From Flectonema sp. DT1601 (Eukaryota; Euglenozoa; Diplonemea; Diplonemida; Diplonemidae): a stretch of DNA of 64,000 nucleotides. Numbering within the stretch: position 1 is the stretch's first letter; each line of letters begins with the position of its first letter. The notes under the pieces were generated by a model that saw only the letters and a program-made list of their open reading frames with translations, did not search any database and was not told the origin of the DNA. A program made the position numbers and the translations under genes. The stretch is from the NCBI GenBank assembly GCA_964019425.1, contig OZ025789.1, forward strand, positions 1 to 64,000, read 5' to 3'. This document shows, piece by piece, positions 42,943-54,100 of the stretch.

Positions 42943-43881
42943 TCACTTTGTGTTTTCCTTCTTCATTTCTTTAGATTCCTTCCTTTTCTTCTTCATCTCT
43001 AAATAATATTGTGTTTTACGAAGTTTTTTTTGCTGAGATTTGCTTGTAGGGTCAGCAATAGCTGGAGCCTTCTTAACTTTTCGATAATATGGAAGCATCT
43101 CAGCAGTTGTCGTACTTCCGATTATTTCACATCTCCCAGAAGTAGATTGATTCCATAAACGTAAGAAGTCATGTCTATTTATGATCGTACCTCCAAACTC
43201 AAGTTTGTACTGCATCCCGGCGTGTCCGAGGCTTATGTACTCGATACCTTTAGACGCTAGAAAGAGTGCCATCGTACAAATCTGAACCTTACCAGAAGAA
43301 GAATAGCTGGGATTGTAAAACCCCGTGAGAGAAGTGTACGTGCGTCCTATTGAGTATCCGATTTCACCGGCAACTAACTCTTCTGTTTCAGTGTCAATGA
43401 GTTCGAATGTGTGAGGCTTAAAGTAACCTTCTCCTACTTGAATACCATTCCGAATAGACTGCATCATTGCCCAGTACTTTTCACCCAACCAATTGCTGTC
43501 TCTCGCTTGTGTAATTTTTAAGTATACCTCACTGGGACGCTTATCAACTTCGAGTCTAAACCTTCCGCTCTTCATTCCTTTCAAAACATTTCTTTCCAAA
43601 TAAAGATCATTAAATATTAACACGGCGTATTCTTTTTGTAATTCAGGAATCAACCACGTTGGTTCTTGAGCCACAGACACAAACCCACAGTAACACAGCA
43701 GAGCATAGAAGTCTGGTTTCCAACAAGGCGTCACATAATATGATCTTCTCATGTTTCCAATAATCAAATCCAACTCTGACTTGTTAACTAAATTAGAGAG
43801 GCTGATGAAATACGGAACTTCTCCTTCCTCTCCATCGCCATCACTCTCCGATGACATGTTTGTTGTGTTTGTGGATGCCAC
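42943..43881 (-). CDS. Leucyl/phenylalanyl-tRNA-protein transferase-like (Aat family)
   Basis: 312 residues. The core matches Aat: WKPDFYALLCYCGFVSV near the start (bacterial GGDLSPxRLLxAYxxGIFPW-like region is only loosely kept), then ELIDTETEELVAGEIGYSIG, SLTGFYNPSY replacing the bacterial F-x-GESMFS, and the C-terminal ISLGHAGMQYKLEFGGTIINRHDFL resembling H-x-x-SLGA-x-x-x-x-R-x-x-F. Bacterial Aat adds Leu or Phe to N-terminal Arg/Lys of proteins for degradation; a eukaryotic homologue may do likewise or act on other substrates. The tail is Lys-rich (KKLRKTQYYLEMKKKRKE). The ATG follows TTCTTGTATTAG by 10 bases. Confidence 0.8.
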   Translation of the reverse strand: MASTNTTNMSSESDGDGEEGEVPYFISLSNLVNKSELDLIIGNMRRSYYVTPCWKPDFYALLCYCGFVSVAQEPTWLIPELQKEYAVLIFNDLYLERNVLKGMKSGRFRLEVDKRPSEVYLKITQARDSNWLGEKYWAMMQSIRNGIQVGEGYFKPHTFELIDTETEELVAGEIGYSIGRTYTSLTGFYNPSYSSSGKVQICTMALFLASKGIEYISLGHAGMQYKLEFGGTIINRHDFLRLWNQSTSGRCEIIGSTTTAEMLPYYRKVKKAPAIADPTSKSQQKKLRKTQYYLEMKKKRKESKEMKKENTK

Positions 43882-43891
43882 CCTTTATTAC

Positions 43892-44273
43892 CTAATACAA
43901 GAATTATTGTTTAAAAATAGTCAGCAGTAACAAGAGGACCTTATTATTTATTTACCTTCCTGCGGTGTCAATCAATACCTAACTCATTATTATTATCAAA
44001 CACTTCCTGGGAGTAGTTAAGTTATATTCTGAGCTGAGCGTAACGAAACTATAAAAACAAAATATAACTCGTCCAATACAATTGTTCGTAAAAGTATCAA
44101 CAAACTAAAATGCAAAGCAAAAAATAAAAAACAACTGAAAAACTGAAGTCGTTTCATTCATAATTTGTAGAAGAGAGAGGAAAGAGATGAAGAAGAAGAA
44201 GAAGAAGAAGACTGTCAGATATATCGAATTAACGATTCCGGTAACAAAACTACATTTTGCATGAATGACGTGT
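43892..44273. other. Intergenic, no supported gene
   Basis: AT-rich with a GAA microsatellite at about 44186-44212. Confidence 0.6.
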
Positions 44274-44486
44274 TTATAATGTGTACAGAGGTCCTTCAGG
44301 TGGTTGTGTTTTGTTTGTGAGTTTGTGGATTTTTTTTTCTTCTTCTTCTTCTTCTTCTTCTTCTTTATTTAAGTGAAAATTTTCACATAGGTACAGTAAA
44401 ACAATAAAAAATGCAAGCCCTAACACAAAGGGGAACGTGAAGGAGGGGTACCTGCCAAAGTACTTACTTTTAGTCATTGGGAACAC
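44274..44486 (-). CDS. Possible small single-span membrane protein (unknown)
   Basis: A 70-codon frame with one membrane helix (FPFVLGLAFFIVLLYLC) preceded by a short basic part and followed by a polyGlu stretch encoded by the GAA/TTC microsatellite at 44336-44364. The layout resembles small mitochondrial inner-membrane proteins, but nothing specific is recognised. It lies between the giant adhesin gene and the Aat-like gene, on their strand. Confidence 0.35.
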   Translation of the reverse strand: MFPMTKSKYFGRYPSFTFPFVLGLAFFIVLLYLCENFHLNKEEEEEEEEEKKIHKLTNKTQPPEGPLYTL

Positions 44487-45115
44487 ATCATATTTCCAGT
44501 AAGCTGCTTATCAGAATGTTTGCCGACACCGATTTGAGCCTCATGTGGACAACGTGATGATGACTTTTTTTTCCCTCCAAACATTAGTCCGCTTTCACTT
44601 AGCACTGCATTTCATGGAATAGAAAAAAGAAAAGCAGACAATAGAAACAAGGTACATGCCATACTTTTGAAAATAACAAAATCAAATAAATTGAAAAATA
44701 AAGATGGATTGCAGAACCCCTAATTCAGCGATTCATAATCCGATTTCATAAAAGAAAACACGGCATCATCGATGGAAGCCGCGCCACTGACTGTTGCACA
44801 TTGGGATTTGAGATATTCCTTTCATATGTTATACGACAATACAATGTGAACAAAACGTGGTAAACAACAAAGGGAGGGCAGAGGGGGCGGGGATAATTTG
44901 ATACTAGAATGATATCTTGGTGGGGAGGGTTGAAGAAAGGGGGAGTAGGGAGGGAATCATGTTTCCACTTCCGTAAAACTACAATATAATATAAAACCGT
45001 TTTTTTTTGTTTTTGTTTTTTACGAATTGGCAACTTTAATAAAAACAAGATCAAGATATGGAAATCACAAAAAAAGTTGTTTCGTTTCTTTCGTTTCATT
45101 TGATCCTCAAAAACC
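44487..45115. other. 3' flank of the giant adhesin gene
   Basis: No gene is supported. It is AT-rich, in sharp contrast to the GC-rich coding sequence starting at 45116. Confidence 0.6.
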
Positions 45116-48100
45116 CTACTTTTCAGGGCTGCGTACATCATCATCATCATCGTCATCGAGCATCTTCTTGTTTCCATCGTCCATTTCGAAATCATCGAAC
45201 TTTCTCTCTTTCTTCTCCTGGTCGAGAGCAGCGTTCTCATTTCTGGATTTCATGAGCGAGTAGGCCAAGAAGACGATAAGTGCGATGACTAAGATCCACA
45301 ATACTAAGATCAAAGCAGCTGGAAGGCAGGCTTCTCCAAGCTGCAGCCCTTCACAACAGGCTTCTCCAGCCGTCAGCAAGGTTGCGCCACGGGCACCCGC
45401 GTCGTCGTTGAATTCCTCGAGGACTTCCAACTGACCAATTCTGCTGCCCGCTCTGTCGTGAGTTTCGACAGGTGCCCACTTCTCTCCTTCCATTGCGTAG
45501 CATAAAGTGTACTCTCCTGAGATTTGAGCCGTCACGTTCATCATCAACTCCATTCCAACCTTCGGCTCAAGCATCGGGTTCGCAACCCCCGCGGCTTGGC
45601 AGGTTTCGGTAATCGTGATCTTGCTTCCCTCCGACACCATGCATCCCTGGTTGACAGTTGCCAAGCAGTCCTGGCCCTTCATCAGCGCAAGCTTTCCTGA
45701 ATTCTTCTTCTTTTGCGAGAAGCATCCGTGAACAATGACCGTGAACATCTCAGCCTTCACCGGTTTGTTCGGGTACGCCGTGTACCAGTACGCCCCACTT
45801 GGAGCACACATGCGAACACTGCAGTCCGCGCCCCCCCAGCCAGGATCACATGCGCACATGTTGTTTTCGCAGTCTCCCTTTCCGCTGCAGGTGGCATCCC
45901 GATCGCACACAACACAGCTTCCGTCAACTACCTTGAAGTCACACTGGTCGCAATTCTTTCCCGACATCCCCGCAGGGCATTCCTTGCAGGCTCCCGCTTG
46001 AGTGCAAGTTCCGTTCCAAGAACACGACGCGTCTTCGACGCATGCAGTCTGGTTCAGGGCAGGGCAGCCTCCCACGACGCACTCGCTTCCGGTCCACTCG
46101 CACTTTCCATCAGAACGGACGTCACACGTCTCTTTGGTGCTCCATTCCGAGCAAGGGAGGCTGGTAACGCATCGGTTCACGTCCCACGTGCACCACTCCA
46201 TCTGGTTGCAGCCCGCACGATCGCCGGCATCTTCGCACCCGTCGTTCTTTTTGCACGTCGCTTCTTCCCACTTGCATCCCTGGGTATCCTCGCAATCCGT
46301 TGCTTCGCCGATCATCGCGCATTTCTTTCCGCAGAGAGGCTGCTTCACCCCCGTCGGGAGGGCGGCACCCTCGAACCACTCACACTTATCGTCGGCGCCG
46401 CACTTCTTCATCTCCGAGTACATGAAGCACCCTTCTCCGTCTTTGCACATCACGTTTGGAGCGTCCCACTCGCACCGTGCCGCCGGAGCACGGAGCTTCT
46501 GGCAGATCGTCGCGTCCTTGTAGATCGGACATCCAGTCTTATCCTTGCACACCCCAGCATCCCACTCACAGACCGCGTCTTCGATACACTTCGCCTCCTC
46601 CCCGGCGTACACCGCGCATCCCTTCGGATCTTCGCAGTGTGCCACCGTTCCGTTCGATCCGTCCACCCATACGCACAGCGCCGCCTCGCACTTCTGCCCC
46701 TCGTCCCAGACACCGCAGTCCTTCTCGATGCACACTCTGCTGCTGGCCGACCACGCGCAGTCGTCCTTCTGGGATAAGTCGCACTCGCTTTCCGTTGGGT
46801 ACAGTCCGCATCCCTCCACGTCGTCGCACGTCGACGTCGCCGTGTTCCAAACGCATTCGCGACGGTCATCGCACGTTGGCTTCGTTCCGATCACGCCGCA
46901 CTTCGACCGCTCTTCGCACGCCGGCTTCGCCGCGTTCCAAGAGCACGAGTGGTCGGCATTGCAGGATACCTCCTCCTCCAAAGCGTAGCATCCCACGTTG
47001 GGCTTGCACACCGCCGCCGACAACGTGCTTGTTTCCCAGCGACAAGATTCCGTGTCCGTCGTCGACTCGCACGCTCCCTGCGTCGCGAACTCGCACACCT
47101 GCTTCTGGCAGCTTTGGCTCCCCGCGTCCCATCCGCAGCGCTCCTCGGCTGCCGCACCCGCACACGCGTCTTCCGCGCAGAAGCTCGGGCACGCACTCCT
47201 CACGCACTCCGCTCCCGCCGCAGCCCACTTGCACAGGCTGTCTACCTCGCATCCAGCGGCACTCTCCCATTCTCCGCAAGATCCCTTGTGCAGCGGCTCC
47301 CCATGCTCCGACACGTAGTATCCGAACGACGTAGCTTCATTGCACAACCCTGCGAAAACGTCCGCAAGCTCCGACATCTCGACAGACTCGAAGTGCGAGT
47401 CCACCGGCTCCGTCACCAGCGCCTTCATCGTCTCTGCATCCGACTCGCTTACCGCGCTCGGCCTCGAGAACCTCCTCACCTGGATTCCGAACACCGTCGC
47501 CCTCTGCGCCTCCAGCCTTCCGCGGGTTGCTTTCATCAGGTTCGCGTCTGGAATCGCCCCGTCCGCCACCACAATCACAACCTTCTTCCTGTCAGCCGGA
47601 GACTCGTCCAGCATCACGCTCGCCATCTCCATCGCCTGCGACGCGTACGACTCCACAGTAGCGCTTCCCCTGAACTGATCTTCGTGCCAGTGAAGGTCGT
47701 CCACCAGCTGTGCCTCGCTTCCCGACAACAATCCCTTAGTTCCCTCCGTCGACGTTCTCTTTGCCGCCCCGCTTGCCGAGAACTGTGCAAACCCGACCCT
47801 GAACCCGCTTGTCCGCAGCACCTTTGTGGCCGCCCCGCTTCCCTCTCCATCCGCGAGCGGCAACGTCTTCACCCAGTCCAGCAGCAGCTCGGTCACCGCC
47901 AGGAACCCGTGTGGGTGACGACCGAACACCTCCGCCATGCTCGTCGATCCGTCCATCAATACCACCACGTCGACCGCCGGGCAGTTCGCGTACATCGACG
48001 CCATGCAGCTGTCATCCTTCCACATGCAACCAGAGGTCTTTCCGCACTCGCACGACTTCGAGAATCTCTTGCACTGACTCACCCCTTCATCACACGTCCT

Positions 48101-51100
48101 CTGCGCCTCGTCCCACACGCAGCTTTCGACACCCTCGCAAGACGGCTTGTCCTCGTTCACTCGGCAAACCTTCACTCCGCAGTGCGCCGGGGCGTGCGCC
48201 GTCTTCCACTCGCACGACGCATCCGCCGCACAATCCCTCTCGTTGGTGTAAGGCACGCACTCCAGAGGGGTGCACGTGTTTCCTTTCCACTCGCAGTCAT
48301 ACGAGTGTTTCCCGCACACATCCTCCGTCTTGTATGGAACACACGGCTTCTCCACGCAGCTCCCGATCACCAAGTCCCACTGACACGTGTCCTTCCCATC
48401 GCACGTCACCGGGTCAGGCGCATTGCACATCTTTTCGACACACTTGCTCTTGTCCGCCGCCTCCTCGTCGAACTGGCACCCGTAAGGGTCAGCAACGCAG
48501 TTGTCCTCAGTCGTCGCCGTGCAAGGCGGTGGTCCACAAACGGAGTCCCCCTCGTACCAACGGCACCCCTCGTCCGTAACGGTGTACTTCATCGCTTCGC
48601 AAGCCAGCTTCTCCGACGCCGAGCACTCAACAACGCGGCCACACTCACCGAACGTCGCGTCCCACACGCACCCCGCAGCACCGTTGCACGAACCCTCGTC
48701 GCACTCATCGTGGCACATCGACCACTCGCACGCCAGCTGCGTCGCGTTCCACTTGCATGCCGCTTCCCTGTAGCACGCCTTCTCCGTCACGAACGATCCG
48801 CAAGGGAGGTGGTGTCCCTCCAATGACTGGTAGTTCAAAATGATCTTTCCAAACTTGCTGTTCGGGTTGCAGATGTCCACCAAAACTTCTCTCGAGAAGT
48901 CGTCAAGAGGGATGTTCACGTAGTGGTCTGCCTTCGGCTCCGAAACGATCCCGCTGAGCACCGCCTCAGCCTCGAGATCGACCTCCGAGTGCGCTTTGAA
49001 CCTCCTCAGCACCACTCCGAACACCTCGACTCCCTGCCCGCCGAGCGCTGCCCTCGCCGAATTCAGCTCCGCAGCGTCGTGGATCTTCCCGTCGGTCACG
49101 ATCAGGAGCACCTTGCGGCGCCCAGCAGGGCTGCTCTGGAACAGGTTCGCCGCGAAATCGAGCGCCTGCGAGATGTACGTCGACTCCATTGCGTAGGCTT
49201 GCTCATGGAAGTCGAGATCTGCCGACAGCTCGGCAACGACTCCCGAGAACCTTCCACCAGTTCCGGTTCCAGCTGGTGCCCGGACAGCAGACTTTGGTGC
49301 CGAGAACTGGATGAACCCGACACGGAGTCCTCCGGCCTGCGGATCCATCGTACCCGCCGACTCCAAGCTCAGAGGCAGCGTCTTCACCCAGTCACGGAGC
49401 TGCTCCACCATCGCGTAGAACCCGTGTGGGTGGCGCCCGAAAGCCTGGCTCATCGAACCAGAACCGTCGAACACAACCGCGATATCCATCACCGGACACC
49501 CACCGAACGCTCCTTCCAAGCACGCCGACCGCTTCGCGTCCCACGTGCACCGGTCTACCGCCTTGCAGCTGCACCCGTCCTTCAGATCAGAGCACTTCAG
49601 CTCAACGCACCCCTGCCCCGACCACTTGCACTTCTCAGAGTCCGTCTTGCAAGCCGCTTGTTCTGCGTGCTTCGAGCAGTACTTCTGCGTGCACCCTGGC
49701 GGCGATTCCTCGGTGTTCCAGTGGCAAGCGTCATCGTGGTCGCATGTCATCTCGTCAGGGTAAGGCGTGCACTTCTTCGGCACGCACTCCGGCGTCCCCG
49801 TCGACCACTCGCACTTCTTCCCATCCGCCAAGCACCCGGCCTCGTCGCTTGCCTGGCAAGGGATCAGCACGCAAGGCCCCCACGCCATCGTTCCGCGAAT
49901 CTTCGAATCCCATGTACACTTCGCGTCCACGCCACAAGCATCCTGCGAAGTGTACGTGCACGGCCGCTCCACGCACGCGTCATGCGCGCTCTCCCACTCG
50001 CATCCAACCAGGTCCTCAACGCATCCAGACTCCGACTCGTGTTGGCACTTCTTCTTCTCACACTTCACCTTGTTCGCATTCCAGTCGCATCCCGGGTCAA
50101 TCAAACATTCCGACACATCCGCGTGCGAGCAGATCGGCTGCTTGAAGCAGCTCCCGTCGATCCACGAACACAAGTTAGCGTGGTCCTCGGCACACGTTGC
50201 ATTGTCACAGTGAGCAAGGCACCCGGAGTCCGCACACGAGAGCAGGCGGTCGCTCCATCTGCACGACAAGTCCGTGTCACACGCATCCTTCTCGAGATGA
50301 TTTGGGCAAGGGGTGCTCGCCGAACCCGAACCCGTCGCTGACTTGGCGATGAGAGCTCCGAACTGTTTGTGCGGGTCGCACAGTGCCCACAAGATCGAGT
50401 CGAGCTCGTCGATCGTCGCATCCGCAAAGTGCTCATCCTGCACCGTCGAAGTGATCATCTTCAGCGCCTCCCTCGCCGTCGAGCTCGACGCATCGAACGC
50501 CGTTGTCGGCCTCAGCAACAACCCGAAGGTCTGCACCTGCATTCCGAGCAGCGTCCTCAAGTTCTGCACCGTCGCCGTAGTCGCCGCGTCCTTCAGCTCG
50601 CTGTCAGTCAGCACCAGCAGGATCCGCTTCCTCGTCACCGATCCCAGCATCCCCTTCGTCAAGTCCAACGCGCTCTTGATGTACGCCCGCTCCGTACCCA
50701 CGATGTTCTTCTCGTGGAAGTCGAGGTCCTTCAGCAGCTCGTCCAGGTCTCCGGTAACGTGTCCCGCGCTCCCCACTCCCTGCGGTGACTTGATCGCCCC
50801 TGCCTCCGCCGCGAACTGCACCACTCCCACGCGCACACCCTGTGCTGGGCTTTCCTTGAACGCCTTTCCGAGTGTCCCGGACAGAGGGATCCCCTTTACC
50901 CAGTCGCGAATCTTCTCAACCATCGCGTAGTACCCGTTCGGGTGTCTGTCAAACGCTCCCTGCATCGACGTCGTCGAATCCATCGCGATCACCACATCCA
51001 TCAGCGGGCATCCTCCGAATTGCCCCGTCACGCACTCCTTCTTCGAACTATCCCAGAAGCATCCGAGGTCCTTGTTGCACGGACACGGCTCCCCAATCTT

Positions 51101-54100
51101 CGTGCAATTCTTGTCAGCACACTCGCCGTCCACCGAGTCCCAGCTGCACCTCTGCTGAGGGTCAGTCGAGCAGCTTCCCTGCTCAGAGAACCTGCTGCAG
51201 TACTTCACCTTGCACATCGACGGTGCATCGTCCACCGACCAGTGGCACTTGTCATCGTGGTTGCAAGTCACTTCGTCCGCGTGTGCCGCGCACTCGCAGC
51301 ACCACGGGTTCGCCTCGCAAGTCGCAGACTGGCAGCGATCCTTCACGCACAGCTTCTCCTCTGCCTTCCACTGGCATCCCTCCGCGGCCGCCGCTTGCGT
51401 GCACTTCGCCTCCTCCGTGTACGTGCATTCCGTCTTGGTGCACACCATGTCGTCCGTCGCCCACTCGCATCCCTCCGGATCGGTCACGCAGCTGTCCTCG
51501 GCCTGGTGGTTGCACTTCCTCACCTGGCAGGTGCTTCCGTTCCATCGGCACGCGTTTGCGGTGTCGGCATCGCACAGCTGCGGCGATGCGTGCTTTGGGC
51601 AAGCTGGCTGCCTTTCGCATGACTTCCCGTTAGTCCACCCGCAGAAGTCGCTGGTAGCGGCGTTGCACTCACTTTCGCTGCATCCGTACGACAGGCACGG
51701 CGTGTTGACGCATCCCAACAGCGACTCCGACCACACGCACCACGTGTCATCCAAACACGAACCGGCAGACTCATACACAGCACACGGCTGGTGTGCAGCT
51801 CCCTCCCGCATCGCAATCAGCGCCCCGAACTTCTTCGTAGGGTCGCAGATCGCCTCGAACACCTCGGTGACCACATCGTCCAGTTTCAAGTTCAAGAAGT
51901 GCTCGTCCGTCGGCAGCGACACCACCGGCTTCAGGGCAAATTCGGCATCGATGTCCTCCTGGGTTCTCGTGTCCAGCCGGCGAATTACCACTCCGAAGGT
52001 CTGAACCGACAACGCATCGAGCGATCCACGCACAGCCTTCAGCATATCCGCGTCGTTCAGTTTCCCGTCGGTGATCAGAATCAGGACGCGCTTCCTCGTC
52101 GGTGGGGATGCTCTGAAGATCTCAACCGCGTGTTCAAGGGCTCCCTCAACGAAGGTGCGGTCCGCCATCTGGTTCTTGTTGTGGTACTCGATGTCCTTCT
52201 CCAGCTCCGACAGGTTTCCAGACAAGAGCCCGTTTGCTGTTCCCACCATACCGGCCGTCGTCCTCGGAGCCCCAGGCGTCGAGAACTGCACGAACCCGAC
52301 ACGCATCCCCGTCGCCTTGGTCTGCTCCTTCGCTGTGTACGAGTCCCCGTTCAACGGAAGCTTCTTCACCCACTCCTTCAGGAACGTCGTCAGCGCCTCG
52401 TATCCGTGAGGATGGCGACCAAACGCCTGGCTCATGGATCCCGAACCGTCGAATACCACCGCCACGTCCAGCGGCGGACAAGCCCCGAACACCGAAGTCA
52501 CGCATTCGTCCGAGGCGCCACTCCAGAAGCACCCGGCCTCCTCCTGACATGCACACTGGTTTCCGTTGAACCGGTCGCACCTCGACTCTACGCAACCACG
52601 CTGCTGCGAGTCCCATGCGCAAGCCGCATCCCCGTCACAGTCGCTCTCAGCCTTCCAGCGCGCGCAGTAGGTCTCCGTACAGTACGCCGGCGATGAGTCG
52701 ACGTCCCACTTGCACCCCACGTCCGTGTGGCAAGACGACTCGTCCAGGTGCTGGGCACATGGCCGCTCAACGCACTTGTTGCTCTCCCACTTGCACTGTT
52801 TGTCCCCAACACAGAGGTCCATTACCACATACTGGCACGGCTTCTCGCTGCAAACCGACGCAACCTGGTCCCACGTGCACTCCACATCCGCCAGACAGTC
52901 GGCAGACACGTTGTAGCTGCACTTCTTCAACGAGCACTTGTCCTCGACCCACACGCACTCTTCCTCCGTGTCGCTGACGCACGCCGTCTCAGTGATGTGC
53001 TGGCATGGCCGCGGCTCGCATCGGTCCTTCGTCGTCGACCACCAGCACTCGGGATCCGATCCACAGTCGTTCGCGTTCGCAGCCGCGCACACCTTCTTCT
53101 TCCCGCACGCGTGATCCTTCGCGTCGTACTCACACAGCAAGCTCTCCTCCGCCGACATGCACAGCTTCTCCGAACACAGCTGCAGACAAGGGGTGTTTGC
53201 GCACCTCACCAAACTGTCGTCCCACTGGCAACCCGAATCGCGGTTGCACTCCGCCGAGTTGTGGTGGAAGTCGCACGGCAGGTGCGAGTCCGTTGTCCCC
53301 AGGTTTACCAACCACCTTCCCCACGGGGTTCCCGGGTTGCACCACTTGTCGAACACGTTCTCCTGAAGCTCGTCAATCATGAGGTTCGTGAAGTGAGTCT
53401 CCTGCGGCTCCGTCACCAGCGGCCTCAGCGATGCCTCAGCCTCCAGATCCCCGGCCGTGTGCGACTGCGATTTTCTAATCACGATCCCGACCGTGTGCAC
53501 CCCGATCGCATCCAGTTTCGACTTCGCGAGCGCCGTCTGGTCTCCGTCCTCAATCTTCCCGTCGATGATCACCATCACCACCTTCTTCCTTCCGTCGTTC
53601 GGAGCCCCCGCCAGCAACCCTGCCGCCGTGTCGAACGACTCGGCGAGGAAGCTTCCCCCTCCCATGAAATTCTTCTCCTGCCAGTCCAGATCCACAGTCA
53701 ACTCCGGCATGTACCCGGACAACCTTCCACCGGCAGCCCCGTTCACCCCGCTCAGCGGCGTGCTCAGCGACGATCCCCTCACCACCCCGTTCACCTTCTT
53801 GTTCTCATTCCCGCTGAACTGGATGAACGAGATCCTCGTCAGACCCACAGGGTACCCTGTTCCGTTGCGATCGGCTCTGCCGTAGTCGTTCGCGAGCGGA
53901 AGCAGCAGTGACCAGTCCCGAAGCATCTCCAGCAGCGCAGCGTATCCGCGCGGGTGGCGTCCGAACTGATTTGCCATCGAAGCCGATCCGTCGAACAGCA
54001 CCACGATGTCCATCGTCGGACATGCTCCGTAATGCACGTCCACGCAAACGTTGTCGTGCCAGAAGCACTCCGGGTTGCTGTTGCATGCGCAGTGCACCTC

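Noticed and set aside
44336-44364. TTC run as a long pyrimidine tract for splicing
   Set aside because: It lies on the plus strand relative to minus-strand genes and is a plain microsatellite.
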